The notes under the pieces are model-generated. The model had not been told where the DNA came from. It ran no database searches and was given only the letters and a program-made list of their open reading frames with translations. A stretch of 40,668 nt of DNA from contig NZ_PNRE01000010.1 of the NCBI RefSeq assembly GCF_002879645.1, positions 1-40,668 on the forward strand, read 5' to 3'. This document shows positions 17,354-24,846 of the stretch, in pieces. Positions within the stretch are counted from its first letter, which is position 1; the number at the start of each line of letters is the position of its first letter. The position numbers and the translations under genes were made by a program. Source of the stretch: Halomonas heilongjiangensis (lineage in GTDB: Bacteria > Pseudomonadota > Gammaproteobacteria > Pseudomonadales > Halomonadaceae).

Positions 17354-18004
17354 TCAAACGTTCAACCACACGAGGAGGTCATCGAAGCCATTTATAATCG
17401 CTGTGGCCTTGCTGAAGTCGTGCTGGAACGTCATGTCGTTTGGTATCGCAATACAAGAGATACCGGCCCCCGTGGCCGCCTTTACCCCATGCTCAGTATC
17501 CTCAATGGCGAGGCACTGCGAAGCCGCAAGCCCAAGACGCTTCATGGCCAGCAAGTAGACGTCGGGTGCTGGCTTGCTGGCGTCGACGTCATCACCGGAG
17601 ACAACAGTAGAGAAGAGGGCATGCAGTGCGTTGTCTCGCAGTGTCGCATCGACACCATTTCGACCAGCGCCCGTAACAACCCCTAGCGCCACGCCTCTCT
17701 GGTAGAGATAATGTAGTACCTCTTTGACGCCGGGGCGGAGTGAGAAGGCAGTACTCTTCAGCCGTTGCTGAGTCGCTGTGCTCTTCTCGCTTACCAGTTC
17801 TTCATGCGACCCGCTGAGATGAAATCTCTCAACCATGTCCACGGCATTCGCGTCGGTTGGCTTGCCCGCATAACAAGCCTTGTACATCTCCTCGTTTAAC
17901 CTGATCCCCCGTCGTTCGAGAATCTGTTGCCACATCTGGAAATGTACGGGCTCGGAATCGACAAGTGTTCCGTCATGGTCGAAGAGAATGGCACGAATTG
18001 TCAT
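17354..18004 (-). CDS. HAD-superfamily hydrolase, beta-phosphoglucomutase/phosphatase type
   Basis: A protein of 216 residues with all four HAD motifs: FDHDGTLVDSEP (nucleophile and general acid aspartates at the N-terminus), VVTGAG (motif II), the lysine of DASKPAPDVYLLA (motif III) and IEDTEHGVKAATGAG (motif IV). A helical cap follows motif I. It likely dephosphorylates or isomerises a small sugar phosphate in the cytoplasm. Two lines of its sequence counted by hand (17761-17880) give about 55-57% GC, clearly below its neighbours, which suggests transfer. It converges on the small hypothetical gene and is preceded by GGAAAG. Confidence 0.85.
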   Translation of the reverse strand: MTIRAILFDHDGTLVDSEPVHFQMWQQILERRGIRLNEEMYKACYAGKPTDANAVDMVERFHLSGSHEELVSEKSTATQQRLKSTAFSLRPGVKEVLHYLYQRGVALGVVTGAGRNGVDATLRDNALHALFSTVVSGDDVDASKPAPDVYLLAMKRLGLAASQCLAIEDTEHGVKAATGAGISCIAIPNDMTFQHDFSKATAIINGFDDLLVWLNV

Positions 18005-18145
18005 GGTACTTTCCAGAAGTTAGACAGGCTGTTGGCAGTCGTGGACACCTGAGCCACCCTGACAGTCTAAAGTAAAATCGGAATGCACCGCTAACCTGGT
18101 TTCCCCGATCGCCCACCGGCCTTGCCCCTGTTGCATTAGTGCACC

Positions 18146-18169
18146 AAAAAGCCCCGCACAGGACGGGGC
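18146..18169 (-). terminator. rho-independent terminator, leftward
   Basis: Read leftwards, the sequence is GCCCCG, a seven-base loop, CGGGGC and then five T residues. The stem arms lie at 18151-18156 and 18164-18169. It sits between hipA and the HAD gene and would end leftward transcripts from the hipBA side, although hipA stops about 360 bp upstream. Confidence 0.7.
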
Positions 18170-18530
18170 AAGGGACCCTGTATAGGGTTACGTGACCGCT
18201 CAGCTGGCCGACGGCAGAAACGACAGATCCGGCACCAGAGGGCTTGTCGTAATCGCGAGCGTGGTCACGACAAAGGGAGACGTCATCGCACGCAGCAGCG
18301 CCGAATTCACCCGGGGGAGCGGTGGAGTCGAGAATGGTACGAAGGGAACCAGGAAGCGCCTACCTCGGGTCTGGACTCAGAGGAGGCGACGGGATGGTCT
18401 CGGCCGAGACGGCCGACAGTCAACGAGAGGTCCCCACCAAGGCAAGTGGATGTACGTCAGCATACACGGATCGGGGGGACCCGTATGCTTCCGTCTCCCT
18501 GACGATGCCCTGTGAGGTGCCGGCGTTATT
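18170..18530. other. non-coding stretch rich in hairpins
   Basis: About 360 bp between the terminator and the hipA stop. Open frames of 80-107 codons cross it, but none has a ribosome site or a recognisable protein. Several short inverted repeats occur: TTGTCGT/ACGACAA (18244-18250 and 18267-18273), TGGT/ACCA (18335-18338 and 18348-18351), the 14-bp palindrome GTCTCGGCCGAGAC (18397-18410), and AGCATAC/GTATGCT (18459-18465 and 18483-18489). It may be a structured RNA, the 3' untranslated region of hipBA, or the remnant of an element. Confidence 0.5.
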
Positions 18531-19814
18531 CTACCAGCGCTCTGCCCGACGACATTGTTTGTGAATATGCTGGCGCTGCTGCTGCAGCCGTACCCAGCCG
18601 TTATCCCCGAGGCCGGCTTGTTGCAAAGCCTGCTGCAGGGACGAGGAGTCGGCAAGCTCGGCGAGCGTGGCGGCCATGTCCTGGATCTGGCGTTTGACGA
18701 AGGGGTAGCTGAAACGGCATTCCCGGGCGAAGGCTCGCCAGTCTCGCGGCAAGAGTTGCATCGAGTTGAACTGCTCACCCACCGAGAAGGCCAGCTCGGG
18801 GTTGTAACCGAGCACGATGGTGCCGACCAGGTCGTACGCCGGGGCGATCTGCCATCGACCCTGGGCATCCTGCAGCAGCGAGACGTTCTTGGCATGGCCG
18901 TCGCTGTTGCCGACCAGCACATTGAAGAGCTGCCAGCGAAGCAGGTGCTGGATGGAGGCCGCCGAGGGTTTGCAGGCCTCGCGTACCCTTTGCACGCCCT
19001 GTCCGAAACGTGGGCCACCGAAGGCCTGGTATTTCTGGGTGCGCGCCAGCCCCATGGCCTGGCACAGGTCTTCCTGATGCAAGCGTTCGATATGGCGTGT
19101 GCCGATGCCACGACGATCGTAACGTTCGACGATCAGGTAGGGATGGCGGCTGGCATGCCCCATTGCGGTGGGAGGGCAGGCCAGCCCGGCCAGTCGCGCC
19201 AGGGTGTTCAGGTACAGCTCATTGAGGATGACCTGTTCGCGCCCCTCGACGGCGAACTTCAGAATATGCGAGGAAGGTGCGACACCGGAGGGCAGGTAGA
19301 GTGCGCCATCCCACACGAGCACGGGGATCTTGTCCTGGGCGCCGGCCAGGGACAGGCGAGGGCGCTTGGCCGGGTCGTCGTCGGCCATCAAGGCATAGCG
19401 CTCGCGGAAGGCGGCCCACTGGCCGAGCCGGTCGAGCTCCAGGGCGCGATAGTCGCCCGATGACTGGTCGCGTGACAATGGGGCCTGCCCAGGGGGCAGG
19501 ATCGTCAGGGCCCCGGCGCAGTCGCCGCCGATGGCGGCCAGCAGAGAGAAGTCGTCGTCGGGAATGCCCAGTCGCTTGATCAGGGCCTCGCGTGCCTGCT
19601 CTTCCGGCAGCAGGTTGCCGAACCAACGATGGGCGCGTTGGTCTTCCGGCAGCCAGGTCTTCCGGCTCAATGGCAGGCTATGCGAAATGGCCTGCCCCGT
19701 TGCTTGCCAGGCGTCGTCGTACTCGAACCCCATCAGTCGTCCATCGTCACCGCGCCACAGGGTGCCCACGCGCTGTTCGTCGCGCCAGACATGCAGCTCC
19801 TGTTGAGGCCTCAC
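18531..19814 (-). CDS. hipA: HipA-family toxin, serine/threonine kinase
   Basis: A 427-residue protein with the HipA layout. It has an N-terminal couple_hipA part (GTLWRGDDGRLMGFEYDD), then the activation/P-loop region (LSLAGAQDKIPVL) and ATP-site lysine region (HILKFAVEG). The catalytic loop is VGNSDGHAKNVSLL, with D305, and the metal-binding motif is PAYDLVG, with D328. In E. coli HipA these are D309 and D332, so the kinase looks intact. It would phosphorylate a target such as a tRNA synthetase and arrest growth when the antitoxin is lost. The GTG start at 19814 overlaps the hipB stop by four bases (GTGA), which implies coupled translation. Upstream starts in this frame would read through hipB and are rejected. 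Confidence 0.93.
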   Translation of the reverse strand: MRPQQELHVWRDEQRVGTLWRGDDGRLMGFEYDDAWQATGQAISHSLPLSRKTWLPEDQRAHRWFGNLLPEEQAREALIKRLGIPDDDFSLLAAIGGDCAGALTILPPGQAPLSRDQSSGDYRALELDRLGQWAAFRERYALMADDDPAKRPRLSLAGAQDKIPVLVWDGALYLPSGVAPSSHILKFAVEGREQVILNELYLNTLARLAGLACPPTAMGHASRHPYLIVERYDRRGIGTRHIERLHQEDLCQAMGLARTQKYQAFGGPRFGQGVQRVREACKPSAASIQHLLRWQLFNVLVGNSDGHAKNVSLLQDAQGRWQIAPAYDLVGTIVLGYNPELAFSVGEQFNSMQLLPRDWRAFARECRFSYPFVKRQIQDMAATLAELADSSSLQQALQQAGLGDNGWVRLQQQRQHIHKQCRRAERW

Positions 19815-20053
19815 GACGGGGTCTCCTCGGTGGGATAGGCGACGAGATCGATACCCAGGGCATCGAGCACCATCATGATGCGTCCGAAGCCGCAGGAGTC
19901 GCGGCCATTTTCCAGTTCGCTCAGGAAGCGAATGCTCAGCCCACACAGGCCGGCCAGGGTTTCCAGGGTCAGCCCTTGCTGCTTGCGCGTGCGGCGAATC
20001 AGTTGGCCGAGCGCCTTGGCATCGCGGATATTGACCGAGCCGGGCGGTTGCAT
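19811..20053 (-). CDS. hipB: HipB-like antitoxin, Xre-type helix-turn-helix repressor
   Basis: About 80 residues from the ATG at 20053; an ATG at 20095 would give 94 and is possible. The helix-turn-helix covers ALGQLIRRTRKQQGLTLETLAG and GLSIRFLSELENGRD (second helix and recognition helix), then a short C-terminal part ending AYPTEETPS. It should bind and inhibit HipA and repress its own operon at the palindromic sites upstream. I prefer 20053 because the first operator would otherwise sit between a promoter and the ribosome site only 11 bp from the start codon. Neither start has a strong ribosome site. Confidence 0.88.
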   Translation of the reverse strand: MQPPGSVNIRDAKALGQLIRRTRKQQGLTLETLAGLCGLSIRFLSELENGRDSCGFGRIMMVLDALGIDLVAYPTEETPS

Positions 20054-20105
20054 GGGTATCTGTCTCTCGAGCGGCGTGATGGCATAAGGTCGCATGAGGC
20101 CGAAT

Positions 20106-20121
20106 TTTCCTGATAGGGATA
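20106..20121. promoter_or_regulatory. hipBA operator-like site 1
   Basis: TTTCCTGATAGGGATA is an imperfect copy of the TTTCCC-GATA-GGGAAA palindrome, 53 bp before the chosen hipB start. HipB-type repressors bind spaced inverted repeats upstream of their own operon. Confidence 0.65.
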
Positions 20122-20137
20122 ATTCTATCAGGGGAAT
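20122..20137. promoter_or_regulatory. hipBA operator-like site 2, degenerate
   Basis: ATTCTATCAGGGGAAT directly abuts site 1. It carries the TATC core and GGGGAA arm of the reverse orientation, with a shifted left arm. It is the weakest of the four sites. Confidence 0.45.
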
Positions 20138-20155
20138 GGGCGAATGCACGCGAAA

Positions 20156-20171
20156 TTTCCCGATAGGGAAA
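20156..20171. promoter_or_regulatory. hipBA operator-like site 3, perfect palindromic arms
   Basis: TTTCCCGATAGGGAAA has perfect six-base arms around GATA. It is the exact reverse complement of site 4, 49 bp further upstream of hipB. Confidence 0.75.
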
Positions 20172-20204
20172 AAGTTGGTAGATAGTAGGCAGGGAGGCAA
20201 ATAT

Positions 20205-20220
20205 TTTCCCTATCGGGAAA
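20205..20220. promoter_or_regulatory. hipBA operator-like site 4, perfect palindromic arms
   Basis: TTTCCCTATCGGGAAA has perfect six-base arms around TATC and is identical to site 3 when read on the other strand. It lies just past the stop codon of the DUF3820 gene, in line with belonging to the hipBA control region. Confidence 0.75.
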
Positions 20221-20225
20221 GTAGA

Positions 20226-20447
20226 CTAGGCCCCATGGGACTCCCGCAGCGGATCGAGCAGCGGGCTCAGGCCGTTGTGGTCGATCTCATGCATCAGATG
20301 CAAGAGCTGGCCGATCTCGCCGGGCGGGAAGCCCTGGCGGGCAAACCAGTTGAGGTAGGGACCGGGAAGGTCGGCGATCAGCCGGCCTTCGTACTTGCCG
20401 TAGGGCATCCGTCGGGTAACCAGCTTTTCCAGATCCTCGGGTTTCAC
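20226..20447 (-). CDS. DUF3820 family small protein
   Basis: A 73-residue protein starting at a GTG (20447) with AGAGGAG eight bases upstream. [22 protein letters not shown] is the family hallmark (in pieces: [11 protein letters not shown] and [15 protein letters not shown]). DUF3820 proteins are small and cytoplasmic, and some are described as quorum-sensing-linked, but no firm function is known. It ends just before the hipBA operator cluster on the same strand. It is divergent from the DUF808 gene. Confidence 0.85.
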   Translation of the reverse strand: MKPEDLEKLVTRRMPYGKYEGRLIADLPGPYLNWFARQGFPPGEIGQLLHLMHEIDHNGLSPLLDPLRESHGA

Positions 20448-20545
20448 GCATCGCGCTCCTCTGCAGTACGCCGATTATGCCATGCTGCGCTTGTGGCGAA
20501 GGGAGACCATCGCCAGTCCCCCCTTGGCGGAACAGGAAGCCAGCC

Positions 20546-21481
20546 GTGGCCGGTGCAAGCCTACTGACACTGATCGATGATATCGCGACGATCCTCGACG
20601 ATGTGTCGTTGATGACCAAGGTGGCGGTCAAGAAGACCGCCGGAGTGCTCGGCGACGACCTGGCGCTGAACGCCCAGCAGGTCAGCGGGGTGAAGGCCGA
20701 CCGCGAACTGCCGGTGGTGTGGGCGGTGGCCAGGGGCTCGCTGCGCAACAAGGCGATCCTGGTGCCGGCGGCGCTGCTGATCAGCGCCATCGCCCCCTGG
20801 GCCGTGACGCCGCTGCTGATGCTGGGGGGCGCCTTCCTGTGCTTCGAAGGCGCGGAAAAGCTCTTCCATGCCTTTACCCACGACGAGGCCGAATCGGCGC
20901 AGGAGCATGAGCGGCTGGTGCGGACCCTGTCCGATCCGGATGCCGATGTGGTGGCGCTCGAGCAGGACAAGATCAAGGGCGCGGTGCGTACCGACTTCAT
21001 CCTCTCGGCGGAGATCATCGCCATCACCCTGGGCAGCGTGGCCGGTGCGCCCTTCCCGCAGCAGGTCGCGGTGCTGGTGGGCATCGCCCTGATCATGACC
21101 GTTGGCGTCTATGGCCTGGTCGCCGGCATCGTCAAGCTCGACGACCTCGGCCTCTACCTCAGCCAGCGTAGCGCTGCGCCGGTGAAGGCCGTGGGCAGCG
21201 CCATCGTGCGGGTGGCGCCCTACCTGATGAAGTCGCTCTCGGTGATCGGCACCGCCGCCATGTTCATGGTCGGTGGCGGCATCCTGGCGCACGGGCTGCC
21301 CGCCGTGCATCACGGCGTCGAGGCGCTGGCTCACCTCGCGGCCGACCTGCCCAGCGCCGGCACGATCCTCGGGCCGCTCAGCGAAACGGCACTGAATGCC
21401 GTCATTGGCATGGTCGCCGGCGCCGCGGTGCTGGCCGGGGTCAAGGCCTTCGGTATGCTCAGGCGGCGCCGCCAGGCGTGA
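20546..21481 (+). CDS. DUF808 (YedI-like) inner-membrane protein
   Basis: A protein of 311 residues from the GTG at 20546, with CAGGAAG a few bases upstream. It opens with [20 protein letters not shown] and [18 protein letters not shown], the conserved start of YedI/DUF808 proteins. Several transmembrane helices follow ([67 protein letters not shown]). The frame extends 69 bases upstream, but that part is not family-like. Function unknown; likely an inner-membrane protein. Confidence 0.85.
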   Translation: MAGASLLTLIDDIATILDDVSLMTKVAVKKTAGVLGDDLALNAQQVSGVKADRELPVVWAVARGSLRNKAILVPAALLISAIAPWAVTPLLMLGGAFLCFEGAEKLFHAFTHDEAESAQEHERLVRTLSDPDADVVALEQDKIKGAVRTDFILSAEIIAITLGSVAGAPFPQQVAVLVGIALIMTVGVYGLVAGIVKLDDLGLYLSQRSAAPVKAVGSAIVRVAPYLMKSLSVIGTAAMFMVGGGILAHGLPAVHHGVEALAHLAADLPSAGTILGPLSETALNAVIGMVAGAAVLAGVKAFGMLRRRRQA

Positions 21482-21588
21482 TCGCTTGCTGGCTGACGCA
21501 CGAACGGTGCCCAGGCAGGCGCGTTTATTGACTCGCACGCGCAGATGCGCTCATCTGGACAACTGAGCGTGCCATCTGATCACCGTTA

Positions 21589-21730
21589 GGCTTTGTTCGA
21601 AAACTGCCTGCGCTCGCCCATACGGCGTTAAAAATCAGCTTAAAATGCTCATTTACACCCACGTAAACTCCGCTTTTTCGCTGATTTTTGCCTTGTCTGG
21701 CCATCGCTCGCCGACTTTTCGGACAAAGCC
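21589..21730. mobile_element. MITE-like element, 142 bp, long terminal inverted repeats
   Basis: The element begins GGCTTTGTTCGAAAA and ends TTTTCGGACAAAGCC. The inverted repeat continues inwards with mismatches through GCGCTCGCC/GGCGAGCG-type arms and an AAAAATCAGC/GCTGATTTTT pair, so the whole element could fold into one long hairpin. It has no complete gene. A TA dinucleotide flanks each side (21587-21588 and 21731-21732), consistent with a 2-bp target duplication. Ends of the form GGCTTTGTT and a TA target recall IS5-family elements, so it is probably a non-autonomous derivative moved by such a transposase. That assignment is from memory, not a search. Confidence 0.75.
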
Positions 21731-21761
21731 TAGCCGCGGTACGACCCACAACGGAGTGGTA

Positions 21762-22148
21762 ATGAACTACGTACACATCGTCGCGGTACTGGCGGTTCTT
21801 CAGTTCTTCCTGTTTGGCATTCTGGTTGGACGCGCCAGGGCAAAGTACGGAATCAAGGCGCCTGCCACTTCCGGCAACGAGCACTTTGAGCGTGCCTTTC
21901 GCGTACACATGAATACGCTAGAGCAACTGATCGGCTTTCTTCCCGCCTTGCTCATCGCTGGCCTGTATTGGCCAAACACGATCATCGCCGGCATTGGAGT
22001 GGTCTATCTGGTTGGCCGGTTTCTTTATCGGCAGCTGTATATTGCAGATCCTGCAAAACGCGGCCCCGGCTTTCTTCTGACAGTCATCCCTACCTTCACT
22101 CTCTTGGCCGCAGCGCTGGTTGGCGCAGCGACCAGGTTCGCGGCCTGA
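21762..22148 (+). CDS. MAPEG family membrane protein
   Basis: A 128-residue protein with four hydrophobic helices. The conserved MAPEG stretch is FERAFRVHMNTLEQLIGFLPALL, in pieces RAFRVHMNTLEQ and GFLPALLIAG. The family covers microsomal glutathione transferases and related membrane enzymes, which conjugate or reduce lipophilic substrates with glutathione. GGAGTGGT sits just before the ATG at 21762. The MITE-like element ends only 31 bp upstream, so the native promoter may be displaced or provided by the element. Base composition is lower in GC than most of the window. Confidence 0.85.
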   Translation: MNYVHIVAVLAVLQFFLFGILVGRARAKYGIKAPATSGNEHFERAFRVHMNTLEQLIGFLPALLIAGLYWPNTIIAGIGVVYLVGRFLYRQLYIADPAKRGPGFLLTVIPTFTLLAAALVGAATRFAA

Positions 22149-22284
22149 CAATTCGTTCGAGCGATGCTGGACTTCCCCCAGAGGACTTGGGATCTTGGGT
22201 GAGATCCATTCTCAGGTGGCGGATGCCACATAGCCGAAGCGGCAGGCACCAGCTATCGTGGCGGTCGCGGACAGGAGGTCGAAA

Positions 22285-22524
22285 ATGGCTGAGGTCATGT
22301 TGTTCCACCACGCGCAAGGGCTGACCCCTGGCGTCGTCGAGTTTGCCGACCGGCTACGCCGGTCTGGGCACATCGTCCACACGCCCGATCTCTTCGATGG
22401 CCACACCTTCGATGATCTCGAGAACGGCATGAGATTCGTCGAGCAACTCGGGTTTGGCGAGGTGATTGAGCGTGGGGAGCGGGCGGCTCACGGGCGAGAT
22501 CCTCGCTGGCCGTTTCCGCAATAA
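22285..22524 (+). pseudogene. dienelactone hydrolase family protein, 3'-truncated
   Basis: A good ribosome site (AGGAGGT) precedes the ATG at 22285. The first 60 or so residues (AEVMLFHHAQGLTPGVVEFADRL, then IVHTPDLFDGHTFDDLENG and FGEVIERGERA) are typical of a dienelactone hydrolase family protein. The frame then turns into RDPRWPFPQ and stops at about 79 codons. The family is near 200 residues, and the part with the catalytic cysteine or serine, aspartate and histidine is missing. I consider it a truncated, non-functional remnant. Confidence 0.75.
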
Positions 22525-22589
22525 TGTCCAAGCCTGCGGCTGGGGGTTGGGCCTAAGCTATGCCTGAGTGGCGGTCAGGGAGGTGTGGC

Positions 22590-23429
22590 ATGGCGAAACA
22601 GTCCAGTCGGTTCGACTACTCCAAGAGCCGGCATATTCCCGAGCTTACGGTCCTCCGGGCGGCGTTGAGCGATTTCAGCTACGACCGTCATGCCCACGAG
22701 GAGTACGCCTTCGGCGTCACCCTCGCCGGGCGGCAGGATTTCTTCAGCGGTGGGCAGTTTCACCGCAGCCCACCCGGCAACGTCATCCAGTTCAATCCCG
22801 AGCAGGTGCACGACGGCCACCCGGGCGGCGACAGCACGCTGGGGTATGTCATGGTCTACGTGCCTTCCGCCCAGCTCGAGGCACTGTTCGCCGATGCGGC
22901 AGGGTGCGAGCGCGCCGGCCGGTTCAGAGGCAGCGAAACCCTGCTGGCGGACCCCGAGCTGCGCCAGGCTATCCTGGAACTGGTGCACCTGATGACCCAC
23001 CAGCAGGGCACTCGCATCGATCAGGAGCACGCCCTGCATCGAATGGCGACTCGTCTGGTGCAGCGAGCCGGCAAGTTCCAGCCGGGCGGCACGGTGAGCC
23101 GGCCCGATGCGCTGCTGCTGCGCGCCAAGGAGTACATTCTCGCGCATCCGGAGGCGGATCTCTCGCTGGACGCTATCAGTCAGGCCGCACACCTCTCGAA
23201 ATACCACTTCCTGCGCCTGTTCCGTCAGCAGTTCGGCATCACGCCGCACCAGTACGTGCTCAGCTGCCGGGTCAATGCCGCGCGCAGCGCCCTGGAGGCC
23301 GGTGTGGTACCCAACGAGGTCGCCTTCCGCTATGGCTTTGCCGATCTCAGCCACTTCAACCGCCGCTTCAAGCGCATCTATGGCATGACGCCGTATCAGT
23401 ACCAGCGCAGTATCACCGGCCGGCACTGA
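22590..23429 (+). CDS. AraC family transcriptional regulator
   Basis: A 279-residue protein. The N-terminal half is the cupin-type effector domain (DRHAHEEYAFGVTLAGRQDFF, in pieces HEEYAFGVTLAG and GNVIQFNPEQVHDGHP). The C-terminal half is the double helix-turn-helix of the AraC family (LSLDAISQAAHLSKYHFLRLF, in pieces, then GVVPNEVAFRYGFADLSHFNRRFKR and GMTPYQYQR). GGGAGGT precedes the ATG at 22590. The LysE exporter follows in the same direction 50 bp later. AraC-LysE pairs are common, with the regulator sensing an amino acid or similar compound that the exporter removes. Confidence 0.92.
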   Translation: MAKQSSRFDYSKSRHIPELTVLRAALSDFSYDRHAHEEYAFGVTLAGRQDFFSGGQFHRSPPGNVIQFNPEQVHDGHPGGDSTLGYVMVYVPSAQLEALFADAAGCERAGRFRGSETLLADPELRQAILELVHLMTHQQGTRIDQEHALHRMATRLVQRAGKFQPGGTVSRPDALLLRAKEYILAHPEADLSLDAISQAAHLSKYHFLRLFRQQFGITPHQYVLSCRVNAARSALEAGVVPNEVAFRYGFADLSHFNRRFKRIYGMTPYQYQRSITGRH

Positions 23430-23479
23430 ACCCAGGCCGCTCGGCCACACCTAACGCACTTCCTGTCGGAGAGACTCCC

Positions 23480-24091
23480 ATGGAGATCGTCGCCTATGCC
23501 CTGGGCGTCATGTACACGCCTGGGCCCGTGAATCTGCTCGGCCTGAATGCGGGGCTCAACGGCCAGGCCAGAACCTCGCTCGGCTTCTTCCTCGGGGTGG
23601 GGCTGGCCATGTTGGTGCTGTTCGTGGTGTTCGGCTGGGCCGGTGCGGCCTGGGTGCGCGGCGATATGCTCGCCGTGGTGGGGGCGTTGGGGTGCGGGTA
23701 TATCCTCTATCTCGCCATCAAGATCGCCCGGTCGAGCATCGACCTGGGCGCCGTACGGCAAGCGCCGCGTGTACTTCGCCTGCGCGATGGCCTGATCATG
23801 CAGCTCTGCAACCCCAAGGGCATGATCGCGACCCTGCCGATCGCGACGATCCAATTCCCCGCCGCCGGCATCCACGGCGTCAGCCTGCTGCTCTGGTCGC
23901 TGGGACTGGCCGTTCTGGCGGTCGGGGCGCCGGGTAGTTATGCGCTGATGGGCGCCGTTGCAGGGCGGCGGATCGAGAACCCGAGAATTCTCACGGGGTT
24001 CAGCCTCGCGATGTCGGTACTGCTGGCGGGCGTCTCCGTCTCGATCGGTTATGAGCACGTCTGGCTTCCTCTCGCGACCGGCGCAGGCTGA
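23480..24091 (+). CDS. LysE family exporter
   Basis: A protein of 203 residues with about six hydrophobic helices. The family signature near the N-terminus is TPGPVNLLGLNAG, equivalent to the TPGPN/D motif of LysE/RhtB transporters. LIMQLCNPKGMIA matches the conserved NPK motif. GGAGAG precedes the ATG at 23480. The frame is open further upstream through the AraC gene, but that part is out of frame with the regulator and not coding. It probably exports an amino acid or derivative under control of the AraC gene just upstream. It converges on a second LysE gene. Confidence 0.88.
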   Translation: MEIVAYALGVMYTPGPVNLLGLNAGLNGQARTSLGFFLGVGLAMLVLFVVFGWAGAAWVRGDMLAVVGALGCGYILYLAIKIARSSIDLGAVRQAPRVLRLRDGLIMQLCNPKGMIATLPIATIQFPAAGIHGVSLLLWSLGLAVLAVGAPGSYALMGAVAGRRIENPRILTGFSLAMSVLLAGVSVSIGYEHVWLPLATGAG

Positions 24092-24133
24092 TGGATCGTC
24101 ATCTACCCCATCGGACACTCGACCGACTCGGGC

Positions 24134-24751
24134 TCACTCCCGTCGCGCCACCAGCAGGCCCACGCCGGCGCTCGCCAACAGGCTCGCGCAGGTGCGGTTG
24201 AACAGCCGGCGCATGGCGGAGCGCGAGAACCAGTGGCGCAGGAAGGCGCCGAAACAGGCATAGCCGGCGATGGCCACCCACTCGAGCGCCAGGAACAGGG
24301 CGCCCAGGATCAGGAACTGGACGGCGACATTGCCGCCTGGCGCGACGAACTGCGGGAGGAACGCCGTGAAGATCAGGATGGCCTTGGGATTGCCGGCGGC
24401 AAGCAGGAACTCCTGCCTGGCGAGGCCCCAGAGACCCAGCGGGCTGGTGGCCATGGCCTCGTCCCCACTCTCGGCGTTCCACAGCTGGAAGGCCAGCCAG
24501 AACAGGTAGCCGGCACCGAGCACCTTGATGACCAGGAACAGCTTCTCGGAGGTGTGGAGCACGGTCGCCAGGCCCGAGGCGGCGAGCGTGATCATCACCA
24601 CGAAGGCCGCCAGACGGCCGATACCGGCCAGGCAGGCCATGCGCACGCCATAGCGCTTGGCGTTGCTCATGGACAGCAGGTTGTTGGGGCCCGGCGCCAT
24701 GTTCAGGGCGAAGCAGGCCGGCACGAAGAACAGCAGGGTCATCGAGTCCAT
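24134..24751 (-). CDS. LysE/RhtB family amino-acid exporter
   Basis: A 205-residue protein with the LysE/RhtB motif APGPNNLLSMSNAKRYG at the N-terminus, LAAGNPKAILIFTAFLPQF in the middle (in pieces: AAGNPKAILIF) and six hydrophobic segments. I chose the ATG at 24751 because AGGTGG lies five bases upstream; a GTG at 24760 would cover part of that site. It converges on the other LysE gene with 42 bp between stops. Its start lies about 95 bp from the truncated nitroreductase remnant on the other strand. Confidence 0.9.
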   Translation of the reverse strand: MDSMTLLFFVPACFALNMAPGPNNLLSMSNAKRYGVRMACLAGIGRLAAFVVMITLAASGLATVLHTSEKLFLVIKVLGAGYLFWLAFQLWNAESGDEAMATSPLGLWGLARQEFLLAAGNPKAILIFTAFLPQFVAPGGNVAVQFLILGALFLALEWVAIAGYACFGAFLRHWFSRSAMRRLFNRTCASLLASAGVGLLVARRE

Positions 24752-24846
24752 GTGGGCCACCTGAGTGGAGTGGTTCAGCGTTCGATTCTGCCGCAGTGGC
24801 CTCAGGCGGACAATCCAGGCCTGCGCCCCGAGTACCGTTCCCGCTG

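Noticed and set aside
18131..18145. TGCATTAGTGCACC, a possible NtrC-type half-site pair
   Set aside because: The arms do not match the TGCACC-N5-GGTGCA pattern and no nitrogen gene is nearby; the adjacent hairpin is explained as a terminator.
18180..18530. Possible group II intron fragment
   Set aside because: The stems are suggestive, but I could not identify a domain V, a proper 5' end or any reverse transcriptase, so I list only a structured non-coding region.
22568..23479. Upstream part of the long frame that ends in the LysE gene
   Set aside because: It overlaps the AraC gene out of frame and has no recognisable protein; the exporter starts at 23480.
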